From: Saprospiraceae bacterium
GTDB taxonomy: Bacteria > Bacteroidota > Bacteroidia > Chitinophagales > Saprospiraceae
Length of the DNA: 10,297 bases
Assembly (NCBI GenBank): GCA_023299965.1
Contig: JALZVN010000146.1
Span: 1-10,297, forward strand
Direction: 5' to 3'
Shown here: piece by piece, positions 1 through 7,115 of the stretch
How the letters are laid out: every line of letters begins with the position of its first letter
Position numbering within the stretch: position 1 is the stretch's first letter
Notes under the pieces: generated by a model
What the model saw: only the letters and a program-made list of their open reading frames with translations
Databases searched by the model: none
Told to the model about the DNA's origin: nothing
Made by a program: the position numbers and the translations under genes

Positions 1-1
1 A

Positions 2-310
2 TGGATACGGTTCCGTACCTTAGGCTACGGTATCGGCGCCAAGATGGCAAGACCTATGTATGCCAAGTTTATACGCAGAATGGAAAATGATGAAGAGGTA
101 GACTTTGATGTCACTAAACGATTCGTTATGCCAGAAGGTGAATTAGGCATTGAGTTGGATTGCGAAGTCTACAAAAGACAAAGAGGAGATATTGTCACGA
201 ACCCTGCTGAAAACGGAGAAGGGTTTGGCGGAGAAGGGGTGGATAATGTCGCTCCGATAGATTCTGTTCAGTTGTCTATAGATGAGGAGGAGTTTGGAGA
301 GGATTTTTAG
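2..310 (+). CDS. Class A penicillin-binding protein (PBP1A type), C-terminal fragment
   Basis: The gene enters from the left edge; the readable frame begins at base 2 and stops at 310, giving 102 residues. The start of the visible protein (WIRFRTLGYGIGAKMARPMY) matches the end of the transpeptidase domain of PBP1A-like proteins, where a GxGAxxAxPI(W/Y) segment is followed by an F(I/M)-K/R helix. PBP1A enzymes are inner-membrane proteins with a periplasmic glycosyltransferase domain and a penicillin-binding transpeptidase domain that polymerise and cross-link peptidoglycan. The catalytic motifs lie upstream of the window. The tail after about residue 60 is acidic and glycine-rich, as expected of a disordered end. 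An internal ATG at 44 is not the real start, because the homologous reading continues upstream of it. Family assignment rests on this short piece only. Confidence 0.75.
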   Translation, partial: WIRFRTLGYGIGAKMARPMYAKFIRRMENDEEVDFDVTKRFVMPEGELGIELDCEVYKRQRGDIVTNPAENGEGFGGEGVDNVAPIDSVQLSIDEEEFGEDF

Positions 311-404
311 AGGGCATAAAATAACCAAATAAATTAGTTGAAGAGGATATATTAGTCTATCTGTTTAGCTCACTTATCAATCCTAACTTGAAGAAAAACG
401 AACA
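311..404 (+). other. Intergenic gap before the accessory trio
   Basis: This is an AT-rich spacer between the PBP gene and the DUF1963-like gene. I see no strong terminator hairpin and no Shine-Dalgarno sequence before the ATG at 405. A TTG at 338-340 followed by a TATCTGTTTA stretch near 358 only loosely resembles the Bacteroidota promoter pattern (TTG, then TAnnTTTG) and its spacing is short, so I do not call a promoter. Confidence 0.5.
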
Positions 405-1289
405 ATGAGTTTTCCATTTTTATTAAATGAAGTTGGTGCCTATATCAATAAGAAATCGAATATACTCGAAACACATAGGCAGTTGATAATTGATATCGTC
501 AAGCCTGCTCTACATATTGAGTATCTTCAGAATGAAACACAATCCTCAGAATCTGTACAATCTAAAATTGGCGGGAAGCCGCTTGTTAGTAATGAGATGT
601 CTGAACTGCTAAAAAAAGACAGCGATTGGGTCTTTATCTTTCAATTAGATTTTAGCAATTTTAATATCTATTCTGATTTATTGAATCTGCCATCGGAGGG
701 CATGATCTCTGTGTTTATGAAAGCATATCTAGTAACAGATAAATACTATCTGAATCCACTGGAATATAAATGTTTTTTTGCACAAGACTTAGTTCATGTG
801 GATAAAGATTATAATTCAAAGGTCTCTATAAAGGAAAATGAAATGATCTTCAAAGAATGGCTTTCTATACCTGATGATGAAGATCCATTTTGGGAGCCAA
901 TAGAAGATGAAAACGATGATTTTGGATATGATGTGTATGAGCACATGCAAGATGCAATAGCTAGTATATGCAATATCCATGATTACAATAGCTCTCATGT
1001 TGGAGGATATGACGCAGCGGTCCAATCTAGTGTTTTATATGATTTTGCGGGAAGAGATTTAATTGATTTGCCAGTTACTCAAAAGGAGTACTGGGAGCAA
1101 TTTCAAGTAAGGTGGCAAGAAATCAAGATGCTGAGTAAAACCTATGTTTTACTTTGTCAAATAGATACCTTAAATTCTATTTCGAATTTGTCAAATTATC
1201 TTGATGGTGTTATTTATATCGGGATAAAAAAGGAGGACTTGAAAAATAGAAATTTTACTCGACTGAAATTAGTTGTTCAGAATACGTAA
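405..1289 (+). CDS. DUF1963 / YwqG-like protein
   Basis: This 294-residue cytoplasmic protein has no signal peptide or membrane segment. It shows the scattered signatures of the DUF1963 (YwqG) family in order: SKIGGKP at residues 53-59, a QLDFSNF strand near 80-86, SHVGGYD at 197-203 (the family's second HxxGGY-type motif), a LLCQIDT strand at 249-255, and a C-terminal block near 267-292 with the IKKEDLKNRNF pattern. The function of the family is not established; members are often found in contact-dependent or polymorphic-toxin neighbourhoods and as solo genes. An insertion near 155-180 is very acidic. The gene is the first of three same-strand genes, followed 58 bp later by the NADAR gene and then the transglutaminase-like gene, so co-transcription is likely. 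The expected glycine-aspartate before the last strand appears as YLDGVIYIG, a divergent form. The family call is fairly secure but no biochemical role can be given. Confidence 0.75.
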   Translation: MSFPFLLNEVGAYINKKSNILETHRQLIIDIVKPALHIEYLQNETQSSESVQSKIGGKPLVSNEMSELLKKDSDWVFIFQLDFSNFNIYSDLLNLPSEGMISVFMKAYLVTDKYYLNPLEYKCFFAQDLVHVDKDYNSKVSIKENEMIFKEWLSIPDDEDPFWEPIEDENDDFGYDVYEHMQDAIASICNIHDYNSSHVGGYDAAVQSSVLYDFAGRDLIDLPVTQKEYWEQFQVRWQEIKMLSKTYVLLCQIDTLNSISNLSNYLDGVIYIGIKKEDLKNRNFTRLKLVVQNT

Positions 1290-1347
1290 AATACTTTATT
1301 TTTCGGACCATGAATTAAATCAGCAAAAGCTAATTCGATTTTTTATT

Positions 1348-1899
1348 ATGATATATGATTTAGATCAATTAAAAGTAGATTTCAATAAAGGTAAAAAATT
1401 GAAATATCTCTGCTTTTTGGGCAATCAAAAATCACATACTGGTCAAGTAGATCAGTCATGTTTAAGCCAGTGGTATGCAATTAATTTTGAAATAGATGGA
1501 ATTGAATATTACTCCTCGGAGCATTATATGATGGCTGAAAAAGTCAAACTATTCAGTGATGAGCTTAACTATAAGAAAATTTTAGGTTCTCAATCACCTG
1601 GGCAAGCAAAACAATATGGAAGAGAGGTTTTAGGTTTTGATGAGAAAGTTTGGAAACAGAATCGTACTGAAATTGTTTTAAAGGGGAATATCGCAAAATT
1701 TGGTCAAAACGAATCGGTTAAAAATTACTTACTGTCCACCAAAAATAGAATCTTAGTGGAAGCAAGCCCCGTTGACATTATCTGGGGCATCGGTTTGTCC
1801 AAGGATAGCGAGCATTGCCAAAACCCTTTAAAATGGAGACGTTTAAATTTATTGGGATTTGTATTAATGGAGGTGAGAGATTTTTTGACAGAATCATAA
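1348..1899 (+). CDS. NADAR domain protein (YbiA-like)
   Basis: This 183-residue protein is almost entirely a NADAR domain. Recognisable elements are LCFLGN near residue 21, FEIDGIEYYSSEHYMMAEK at 47-65, KQYGREVLGFDEKVW at 88-102, the KGNIAKFGQN stretch at 112-121, LVEASPVDIIWGIGL at 136-150 and WRRLNLLGFVLMEVR at 163-177. YbiA, a member of this family, acts as an N-glycosidase on riboflavin-pathway intermediates; other NADAR proteins remove ADP-ribose from guanine bases in DNA or RNA and act as antitoxins to DarT-type toxins. I cannot tell which applies here, and no DarT-like toxin gene is visible in the window. The open frame extends to a TTG at 1273 that overlaps the previous gene, but the ATG at 1348 starts just before the domain and is preferred. 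It lies 58 bp after the DUF1963-like gene and 6 bp before the next gene, so all three probably form one transcript. Confidence 0.85.
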   Translation: MIYDLDQLKVDFNKGKKLKYLCFLGNQKSHTGQVDQSCLSQWYAINFEIDGIEYYSSEHYMMAEKVKLFSDELNYKKILGSQSPGQAKQYGREVLGFDEKVWKQNRTEIVLKGNIAKFGQNESVKNYLLSTKNRILVEASPVDIIWGIGLSKDSEHCQNPLKWRRLNLLGFVLMEVRDFLTES

Positions 1900-1905
1900 T
1901 CATAA

Positions 1906-2541
1906 ATGAAATACCTACAATCCACCTACTTCTTTGACTACGAGGATAAAGTCATTCAAGAGCTTATAGCTGAGTTCAATAGAGACACTCTTTCCGACAA
2001 GGAAAGGACTATCGGAATATATACGAAGGTGCGTGATGATTGGAGGTATGATCCATACAGTATTAGTATTGCCAAAGAAAAATACAAATCAAGTTTTCTT
2101 GCGGAAAAGACAACAGGCAACTGTGTAGAAAAGTCTGTGATATTAATCGCTTGTCTTAGAGCTATGAAGATACCTGCACGGTTACATTTGGGAAAAGTCA
2201 AAAATCATATTGCCGTAGAAAGATTGATAGAAAAATTTGGTACCAATGAATTAACTCCGCATGGAATGGTCAATGTGTTTCTAGATGGCAAATGGCTGAA
2301 ACTATCCCCTGCATTCAACAAAACACTGTGTGAAAAATTTAATGTAGAGCCTCTAGAATTTGATGGAGAGAATAGTTCCTTCTTACAGCAATTCAATAGT
2401 GAAGGGACAAAATTTATGGAGTATCTAGAGGATTACGGATTTTTTGAGGATGTGCCTTTAGCTTTTATGGTGGATAATTTAAAGGAGCACTATCCTAGTA
2501 TTTTTGATACCGGTGAAGAGATTACGGAGTTTAAGATTTAG
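1906..2541 (+). CDS. Transglutaminase-like domain protein
   Basis: This 211-residue protein has the transglutaminase-like (papain-fold) core: an N-terminal helical part with a VRDDWRYDPY motif near residues 42-51, the nucleophile region TGNCVEKS with Cys73, RAMKIPARL at 85-93, and the histidine region PHGMVNVFLDGKWLKLSPAF with His119. In classical members the third catalytic residue is an Asp in the DP(T/A) motif that follows; here it reads SPAFN (residues 134-138). I recall that a subgroup of small bacterial transglutaminase-like proteins shares a (T/S)PAFN motif, so this is probably a family trait and not decay. The substrate is unknown; such folds include proteases, peptide N-glycanases and crosslinking enzymes. 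No signal peptide is seen, so it is likely cytoplasmic. The ATG lies 6 bp after the NADAR stop codon, arguing for translational coupling or at least one operon. Confidence 0.8.
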   Translation: MKYLQSTYFFDYEDKVIQELIAEFNRDTLSDKERTIGIYTKVRDDWRYDPYSISIAKEKYKSSFLAEKTTGNCVEKSVILIACLRAMKIPARLHLGKVKNHIAVERLIEKFGTNELTPHGMVNVFLDGKWLKLSPAFNKTLCEKFNVEPLEFDGENSSFLQQFNSEGTKFMEYLEDYGFFEDVPLAFMVDNLKEHYPSIFDTGEEITEFKI

Positions 2542-2558
2542 GAGAATCTTGAATAATA

Positions 2559-2578
2559 CCATTTGTAGTTTAAAATGG
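2559..2578. repeat. Small inverted repeat after the transglutaminase-like gene
   Basis: CCATTT at 2559-2564 is complementary to AAATGG at 2573-2578 with an 8-nt loop, starting 18 bases after the stop codon. It is short, AT-rich and lacks a following T-run, so it is at best a weak 3'-end structure of the three-gene transcript. The same CCATTT word recurs at 2645-2650 within the repeat array. Confidence 0.3.
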
Positions 2579-2618
2579 CGTGCAATATTTTAGATAGAAA
2601 TTTTTGTCTATTAGGAGC

Positions 2619-2738
2619 TTATAATGGAAAATATTTGCAAAAAACCATTTATAATGGAAAATATTTGTTGATATGTGTGTTTTAATAGAAAATATTTAAC
2701 AAATTGGACGAATAATCTAGTTTTAATGGAAAATTCTT
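2619..2738. promoter_or_regulatory. Four phased direct repeats, candidate control region of the Fic gene
   Basis: An identical 19-mer, TTATAATGGAAAATATTTG, occurs at 2619-2637 and 2649-2667. A variant, TTAATAGAAAATATTT, is at 2682-2697, and a fourth, TTAATGGAAAATTCTT, at 2723-2738 covers the ATG start of the Fic gene. Measured at the AAATATTT core, the copies lie 30, 31 and 41 bp apart, close to three, three and four turns of B-DNA, so they would face the same side of the helix. A very degenerate fifth copy may sit at 2590-2606, 31 bp further upstream. Copy 2 is part of a near-palindrome CCATTTATAATGG (2645-2657). AATATTTG is one base off the Bacteroidota -7 element TAnnTTTG, and the TTTG of copy 1 stands 22 nt upstream of it in copy 2. 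The array could be operator sites, promoter elements or both. The repeats are directly visible; their role is inferred. Confidence 0.6.
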
Positions 2739-4204
2739 TACCAATACATTTACAGGAGGTAGTTTTTGGGTCATCCGATCCAGTTTTATCAAAAAAGATA
2801 TCCAATCTAGAGAAAGAAGGAAAGCTAAAAAAAATTGCACCTCGCTTGTATACAGGCAACCTAGAAGATAGTCCTGAGGAAATTGTTAAGCGAAATATAT
2901 ATACAATATTAGGTAGACTCTTTCCTGGAGCTGTATTAAGCCATCGCTCTGCCTTAGAGTTTCAACCTACATCAACAAATCAACTTTTCTTAACTCATTC
3001 ATATACTAAGAAGACTAAATTGCCAGGATTGACCATTCGGTTTTTAGAGGGGCATGGAGCTATTGAAGGAGATAATATATTGTCTGGAAAAATCTATGCT
3101 TCACAACAAGCCAGAGCTTTTTTAGAAAATCTTCAAATCTCAAGAAAAACTGGATCTGACTCTAAGACACTGTCTTCTTCAGAAATAGAAGAAAGACTTG
3201 AGCAAATTGTTAGAATAAATGGAGAAGAAGCGCTTAATGTTTTAAGAGATAAAGCTCGTTCAATATCTGAGAAATTAGATATGGAAAAAGAATTCTTAAA
3301 ATTGGATATAATTATAAGTGCACTTTTATCTACTCATGTATCAAAGGTATTAACATCACCTATTGCTGCAGCACGTGCGTTTGGTGTTCCATATGATCCT
3401 AATAGGAACCAGCTTTTTGAAAAGCTATTTAGAGTTTTGAAACAACTAGAATTTAAATTTTATGAGGAAAAAAATAGGGAGAGTAGAGCATTTAAAAATT
3501 TTGCATTTTATGAAGGTTACTTTTCAAATTATATTGAAGGTACAGTATTCGAAGTCGCAGAGGCAAAAAAAATAATTGAAACTCAGATTCCAATCCCAAC
3601 AAGAAATCAAGATTCTCATGATATTTTGGGTACATACAAAATTGTGTCAAATAGAAAGGAGATGTCTACCACTCCTAAATCTGCAGAAGAATTAATATCA
3701 ATTCTTCAATATAGACATAAGATACTCCTGTCAAGTCGTGAAGATAAAAATCCAGGAAAGTTTAAAGACAAAAATAATTTTGCTGGACAAACTTCCTTTG
3801 TGGATATGAATCTTGTTTTGGGTACTTTAATTAAAGGGTACGAGTTTTATGCTGCCCTTGATAGACCGTTTACTAAGGCAGCTTTCATTATGTTCATGAT
3901 AAGTGAAGTTCATCCTTTTCTTGATGGAAATGGAAGAATAGCGCGTGTTATGATGAATGCTGAATTGACTTCTGCTAACCAAGCAAAAATTATTATACCA
4001 AATGTATTTAGAGATGATTATATGCTAACTCTCAGAAGGCTGACAAGGCAAGGTGATGCAGAACCTTATATTAGAATGTTGTCAAAGGCACACAAATTTA
4101 GCGCTACAATTTTTGGAGACAACATGGAAGAGGTCCATGCAAAATTAGAACACTCTAATGCGTTCTTATTACCCGAAGAGGGGCAGTTAAAAATTATACT
4201 CTAG
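2726..4204 (+). CDS. Fic family AMPylase-like protein with AbiEi-like N-terminal domain
   Basis: This 492-residue protein has three parts. Residues about 1-140 resemble the AbiEi antitoxin family: a winged-helix segment (KKISNLEKEGKLKKIAPRLY, 23-42), then RNIYTILGRLFPGAVLSHRSAL (56-77) and a beta-rich stretch to LPGLTIRFLEG. Residues 150-260 are mostly helical. The Fic domain follows, with the catalytic motif HPFLDGNGRIAR at 396-407 (nucleophile-activating His396, complete motif). A class II inhibitory motif, [S/T]xxxE[G/N], is present as SNYIEG at 267-272 (Ser267, Glu271). Fic enzymes usually transfer AMP from ATP to hydroxyls of target proteins, and the inhibitory Glu blocks productive ATP binding. 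AbiEi proteins bind their own promoter and neutralise a partner toxin. ATG 2726 is preferred over a GTG at 2675 because the extra 17 residues are low-complexity leader-like sequence and ATG lies just ahead of the winged helix. All key residues are intact. The target is unknown. Confidence 0.85.
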   Translation: MENSLPIHLQEVVFGSSDPVLSKKISNLEKEGKLKKIAPRLYTGNLEDSPEEIVKRNIYTILGRLFPGAVLSHRSALEFQPTSTNQLFLTHSYTKKTKLPGLTIRFLEGHGAIEGDNILSGKIYASQQARAFLENLQISRKTGSDSKTLSSSEIEERLEQIVRINGEEALNVLRDKARSISEKLDMEKEFLKLDIIISALLSTHVSKVLTSPIAAARAFGVPYDPNRNQLFEKLFRVLKQLEFKFYEEKNRESRAFKNFAFYEGYFSNYIEGTVFEVAEAKKIIETQIPIPTRNQDSHDILGTYKIVSNRKEMSTTPKSAEELISILQYRHKILLSSREDKNPGKFKDKNNFAGQTSFVDMNLVLGTLIKGYEFYAALDRPFTKAAFIMFMISEVHPFLDGNGRIARVMMNAELTSANQAKIIIPNVFRDDYMLTLRRLTRQGDAEPYIRMLSKAHKFSATIFGDNMEEVHAKLEHSNAFLLPEEGQLKIIL

Positions 4205-4255
4205 GGAAGTTTTATATAATACCATTCTTTTGAATAATGCATTAATTATTTCAAA

Positions 4256-4293
4256 AAAAAGCCCAAAGTAAATTGAATTACTTTGGGCTTTTT
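4256..4293. terminator. Bidirectional intrinsic terminator between convergent genes
   Basis: GCCCAAAGTAA (4261-4271) pairs perfectly with TTACTTTGGGC (4278-4288) around a 6-nt loop. The stem is preceded by an A-run (to 4260) and followed by T-run 4289-4293, so it works as a terminator on both strands. It lies about 50 bases after the Fic stop and 25 bases before the end of dsbD, exactly where two convergent transcripts need to end. Confidence 0.9.
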
Positions 4294-4317
4294 AGATTCT
4301 ATATGGTATTCGAAGAA

Positions 4318-7074
4318 TTACTTGCTTCCAATACGCGTGTCTTTATTTTTGAGATTGTTGAATGTTTCCACTCCACACTCCAAAAATTCTTTGTACTCAG
4401 GTACTTCAGGTGTATATCCAACTGGATTGTTTAGTAAGTCCATGTTTGGAGAAACTAAAGCGTAATACGGCTGAGAATTATTACCAAAATATTTAGTTTG
4501 GAAGTAAGCCCATTTGTGGCCGTAAGTTCTAAGTGTTCTATTGCCTTCGCCAGAAACTCTTGGGACCTCTATGGGCTTCTCCAATTTCTTTCTGTCATCA
4601 ACGTATAAGGAAACTAAGACATAGTCTTTATCGATGAGGTTGAAAATTTCTTTTCTAGGCCAAACGTGTTCTTCCATCTTTCGACAGTTTACACAAGCAT
4701 AACCTGTGAAATCTATTAGTATCGGTTTGTTATTCTCCTTGGCATGAGCTAAACCTGCTTCTAAATCTTTGAAGCAGGTAAGATTACTAGGGCAATCACA
4801 TGGATAAAGTATGCTATAGCAAGACGAAGGGGCTAGTCCGCTCAACCATGTCAAAGAACTTAGAGAGCCTGCGTCTTTATCATAGATGAAACCAGTTGCC
4901 ATATATCCTGCAAAAGCTACAGCCGCAATTCCTAAAATGGCTCTTATAGGTTTAAGTTTAAACGGAGAATCGTGCGGAAACTTGATAAGCCCCAATAGGT
5001 AAGCTCCAAGACCAAGGAAGCAAAGAATCCAGATGCCAAGGAATATTTCAATTTTCAAAATACCCCAGTGTGATACCAGATCTGCGTTGGATAAAAATTT
5101 GAAAGCCAATGCTAACTCTATAAATCCTAAAACAACCTTTACCACGTTTAACCATCCACCAGATTGTGGTAGAGAGTTCATCATGCCTGGGAAGGCAGCA
5201 AATAGAGCAAATGGTAAAGCAAGCGCCAGTCCAAATCCTCCCATACCTGCAGTCAATTGCCAAGCACCTCCATCAGAGGATAGTGCTCCCGCGAGCAAAG
5301 ATCCAAGAATCGGTCCTGTACATGAAAATGAAACCAATGCTAGAGTCAATGCCATAAAGAATATACCGATAATACCTCCTGCTCCTTCTGCACTACTAGA
5401 TTTATTGGTCCAAGATTCTGGAAGTGTGATTTCATAAAATCCGAAGAATGAAAATGCAAAGAATAAGAAAATTACAAAGAAGGCAACGTTTAGATATACA
5501 TTCGTTGAGATCTCATTGAGTATATCAGGGCTAATGGTATCTAGTAAATGAAACGGAGCACTTAGTAGTAGGTAAACTCCGAGTATGAAAGCACCATACA
5601 AAATTGCATTTGCTAAGCCTTTCTTTTTATCCTCACTTCCTTTGGTGAAGAAACTCACAGTCAGCGGAATCATTGGGAATACACAAGGTGTAAGTAGCGC
5701 AATTAGACCTCCTAAAAACCCTAAAACAAAAATATTCCAAAATCCTTTTGGCGCTTCTTCTTTTTCATCTGTGCAATTTCCTTGAGGATTCTCAATGTTT
5801 ACATTTCCAGAGATGGCAGGATATAATCCCGAAACTCCAGCAGTACCTAGACCTGCGTTTGTGTTACCAGTATTACTACTAGTAGCTGCACTGCCCGTCA
5901 AAGTAGCAATATGCTTAGAAGCTGCTTCTCCAAGCATCCCTAAATTTTTGTCTGGAAAGATTACGAAGTCAACATCTGTAGGAGGAAGACATCTCGAATC
6001 ATCACATGTCATATATGTCAGGTATCCTGTGATTACTTCACTAGGATTACTTGGCTTTATCTTTTGGGTAAAAGTCACTGGTCCTTTTACAAACTTGATT
6101 ACATTAGTGTCGAACAACTTATCAAAACCTTCTTTTCTTTTTCCTTCTTCTTGTGTTGCTCCATCTAATGTGTAGAATTCAGTTTCATCAAAATGAAAAG
6201 AGGTGGGTACTGGTCCCTCATCACTAGTGTGCTGAGAATAGATCGACCAACCCTTATCCATATTGGCAGTAAAGGTCGCAACATTGTTCATGACTTTTAG
6301 ATCCCACTTTACAGGATCTAGAAATCCATCATTCTTTTTTGGTGCAGCCTCCGATTTGACGATTTGGTTCGTTTTTCCACTTGCCGTTGCAGTAGGCTTA
6401 CTTACGCTAGTAGAATTGTTTCTACTGACGATAGTCGGTTGTTTGATTTCTATTTCTACTGCTTTGCCATTTCCTGATTCTATCGTCAAGACTTGTTCTT
6501 TCTTGGTGACAGCAGACTGAGATGGTTTTGTAGGGGCATTTTCGACGATCTGAATAGGATTCTTTTTCTTTTTGATTTCTATGGGTGCCTGTGTTGCATT
6601 GCCAGTGGCTCCTTGCGTTGGAGTAATCTTGAATTCAAAATCTTCATCTGTAGGAGGAAGGCACTTGGTAGCATCACACGTCATGAAAGTCAGATACCCT
6701 GCGATAGGCTTAGTATAATCAAGGACCTTTACTTTTTGTCTAAAGATGGCTTTCTTGGCGTACTTAGTCACGTTCATGTCGAAGACCTTATCGTGACCTT
6801 CTTTTCGATTGAGCTCGTCTTCAGTCGTTTTTCCATTTAAAGAAAAATGCGATCCAGCGTCAAATTCGAATGTAGTGGCAATAGGTCCATCTTCAGATTC
6901 TAAATATTGAGAGTAGACGGTCCAGCCGTCTTCAATGTCGGCAGTATATATAAGCTCATATTCGTCACCAGCAATATGCTTGCTATCGTATGACCAGCTT
7001 ACTGGATTGTATATCTGAGCGTAGGCTCCTATAGTATAGAAAATACCTACAATAAAGAGAATAAACTTTTTCAT
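4318..7074 (-). CDS. dsbD: DsbD, thiol:disulfide interchange protein with doubled N-terminal domain
   Basis: This 918-residue membrane protein carries electrons from cytoplasmic thioredoxin across the inner membrane to periplasmic thiol proteins. A signal peptide (1-19, ending AYA) is followed by a DsbD-alpha domain (about 21-150; Cys133 and Cys138 in MTCDATKCLPPT), a linker of about 100 residues rich in Lys, Thr, Ser and Ala, a second alpha domain (250-374; Cys357 and Cys362), and another low-complexity linker to 440. The membrane domain (about 445-732, roughly eight segments) has redox Cys464 (LTPCVFP) and Cys585 (SFSCTGP). The C-terminal thioredoxin domain holds Cys794 and Cys797 in TGYACVNCRKME. 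All three redox centres are intact. The family normally has one N-terminal domain of this type, so the protein is longer than usual. Extra cysteines 752, 759, 761 and 767 cluster just before the thioredoxin domain. The upstream gene on the same strand encodes a third alpha domain. Confidence 0.95.
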   Translation of the reverse strand: MKKFILFIVGIFYTIGAYAQIYNPVSWSYDSKHIAGDEYELIYTADIEDGWTVYSQYLESEDGPIATTFEFDAGSHFSLNGKTTEDELNRKEGHDKVFDMNVTKYAKKAIFRQKVKVLDYTKPIAGYLTFMTCDATKCLPPTDEDFEFKITPTQGATGNATQAPIEIKKKKNPIQIVENAPTKPSQSAVTKKEQVLTIESGNGKAVEIEIKQPTIVSRNNSTSVSKPTATASGKTNQIVKSEAAPKKNDGFLDPVKWDLKVMNNVATFTANMDKGWSIYSQHTSDEGPVPTSFHFDETEFYTLDGATQEEGKRKEGFDKLFDTNVIKFVKGPVTFTQKIKPSNPSEVITGYLTYMTCDDSRCLPPTDVDFVIFPDKNLGMLGEAASKHIATLTGSAATSSNTGNTNAGLGTAGVSGLYPAISGNVNIENPQGNCTDEKEEAPKGFWNIFVLGFLGGLIALLTPCVFPMIPLTVSFFTKGSEDKKKGLANAILYGAFILGVYLLLSAPFHLLDTISPDILNEISTNVYLNVAFFVIFLFFAFSFFGFYEITLPESWTNKSSSAEGAGGIIGIFFMALTLALVSFSCTGPILGSLLAGALSSDGGAWQLTAGMGGFGLALALPFALFAAFPGMMNSLPQSGGWLNVVKVVLGFIELALAFKFLSNADLVSHWGILKIEIFLGIWILCFLGLGAYLLGLIKFPHDSPFKLKPIRAILGIAAVAFAGYMATGFIYDKDAGSLSSLTWLSGLAPSSCYSILYPCDCPSNLTCFKDLEAGLAHAKENNKPILIDFTGYACVNCRKMEEHVWPRKEIFNLIDKDYVLVSLYVDDRKKLEKPIEVPRVSGEGNRTLRTYGHKWAYFQTKYFGNNSQPYYALVSPNMDLLNNPVGYTPEVPEYKEFLECGVETFNNLKNKDTRIGSK

Positions 7075-7115
7075 TGTTATGATTTGGATGAGGATTCAAA
7101 AATATGAATTATCAG

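Noticed and set aside
1273..1347. N-terminal extension of the NADAR gene from a TTG
   Set aside because: It overlaps the previous gene, uses a rare start, and adds sequence with no match to the domain; ATG 1348 fits better.
2675..2725. GTG start for the Fic gene, adding 17 residues
   Set aside because: The added residues run through the repeat array and do not resemble the start of the winged-helix domain; ATG 2726 is the simpler start.
2619..2738. CRISPR-like array
   Set aside because: Units are short and diverging, spacings are 11 to about 23 nt of low-complexity sequence, and there are no cas genes; a regulatory repeat array fits better.
2754..2768. Strong Shine-Dalgarno-like AGGAGGT with a TTG downstream
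   Set aside because: It lies inside the Fic coding sequence (encoding Gln-Glu-Val), the TTG is out of frame, and genes of this group seldom use such sites.
5033..6840. Several plus-strand open frames of 60-134 codons
   Set aside because: They lie antisense within dsbD, whose domains and redox motifs are fully accounted for on the minus strand.
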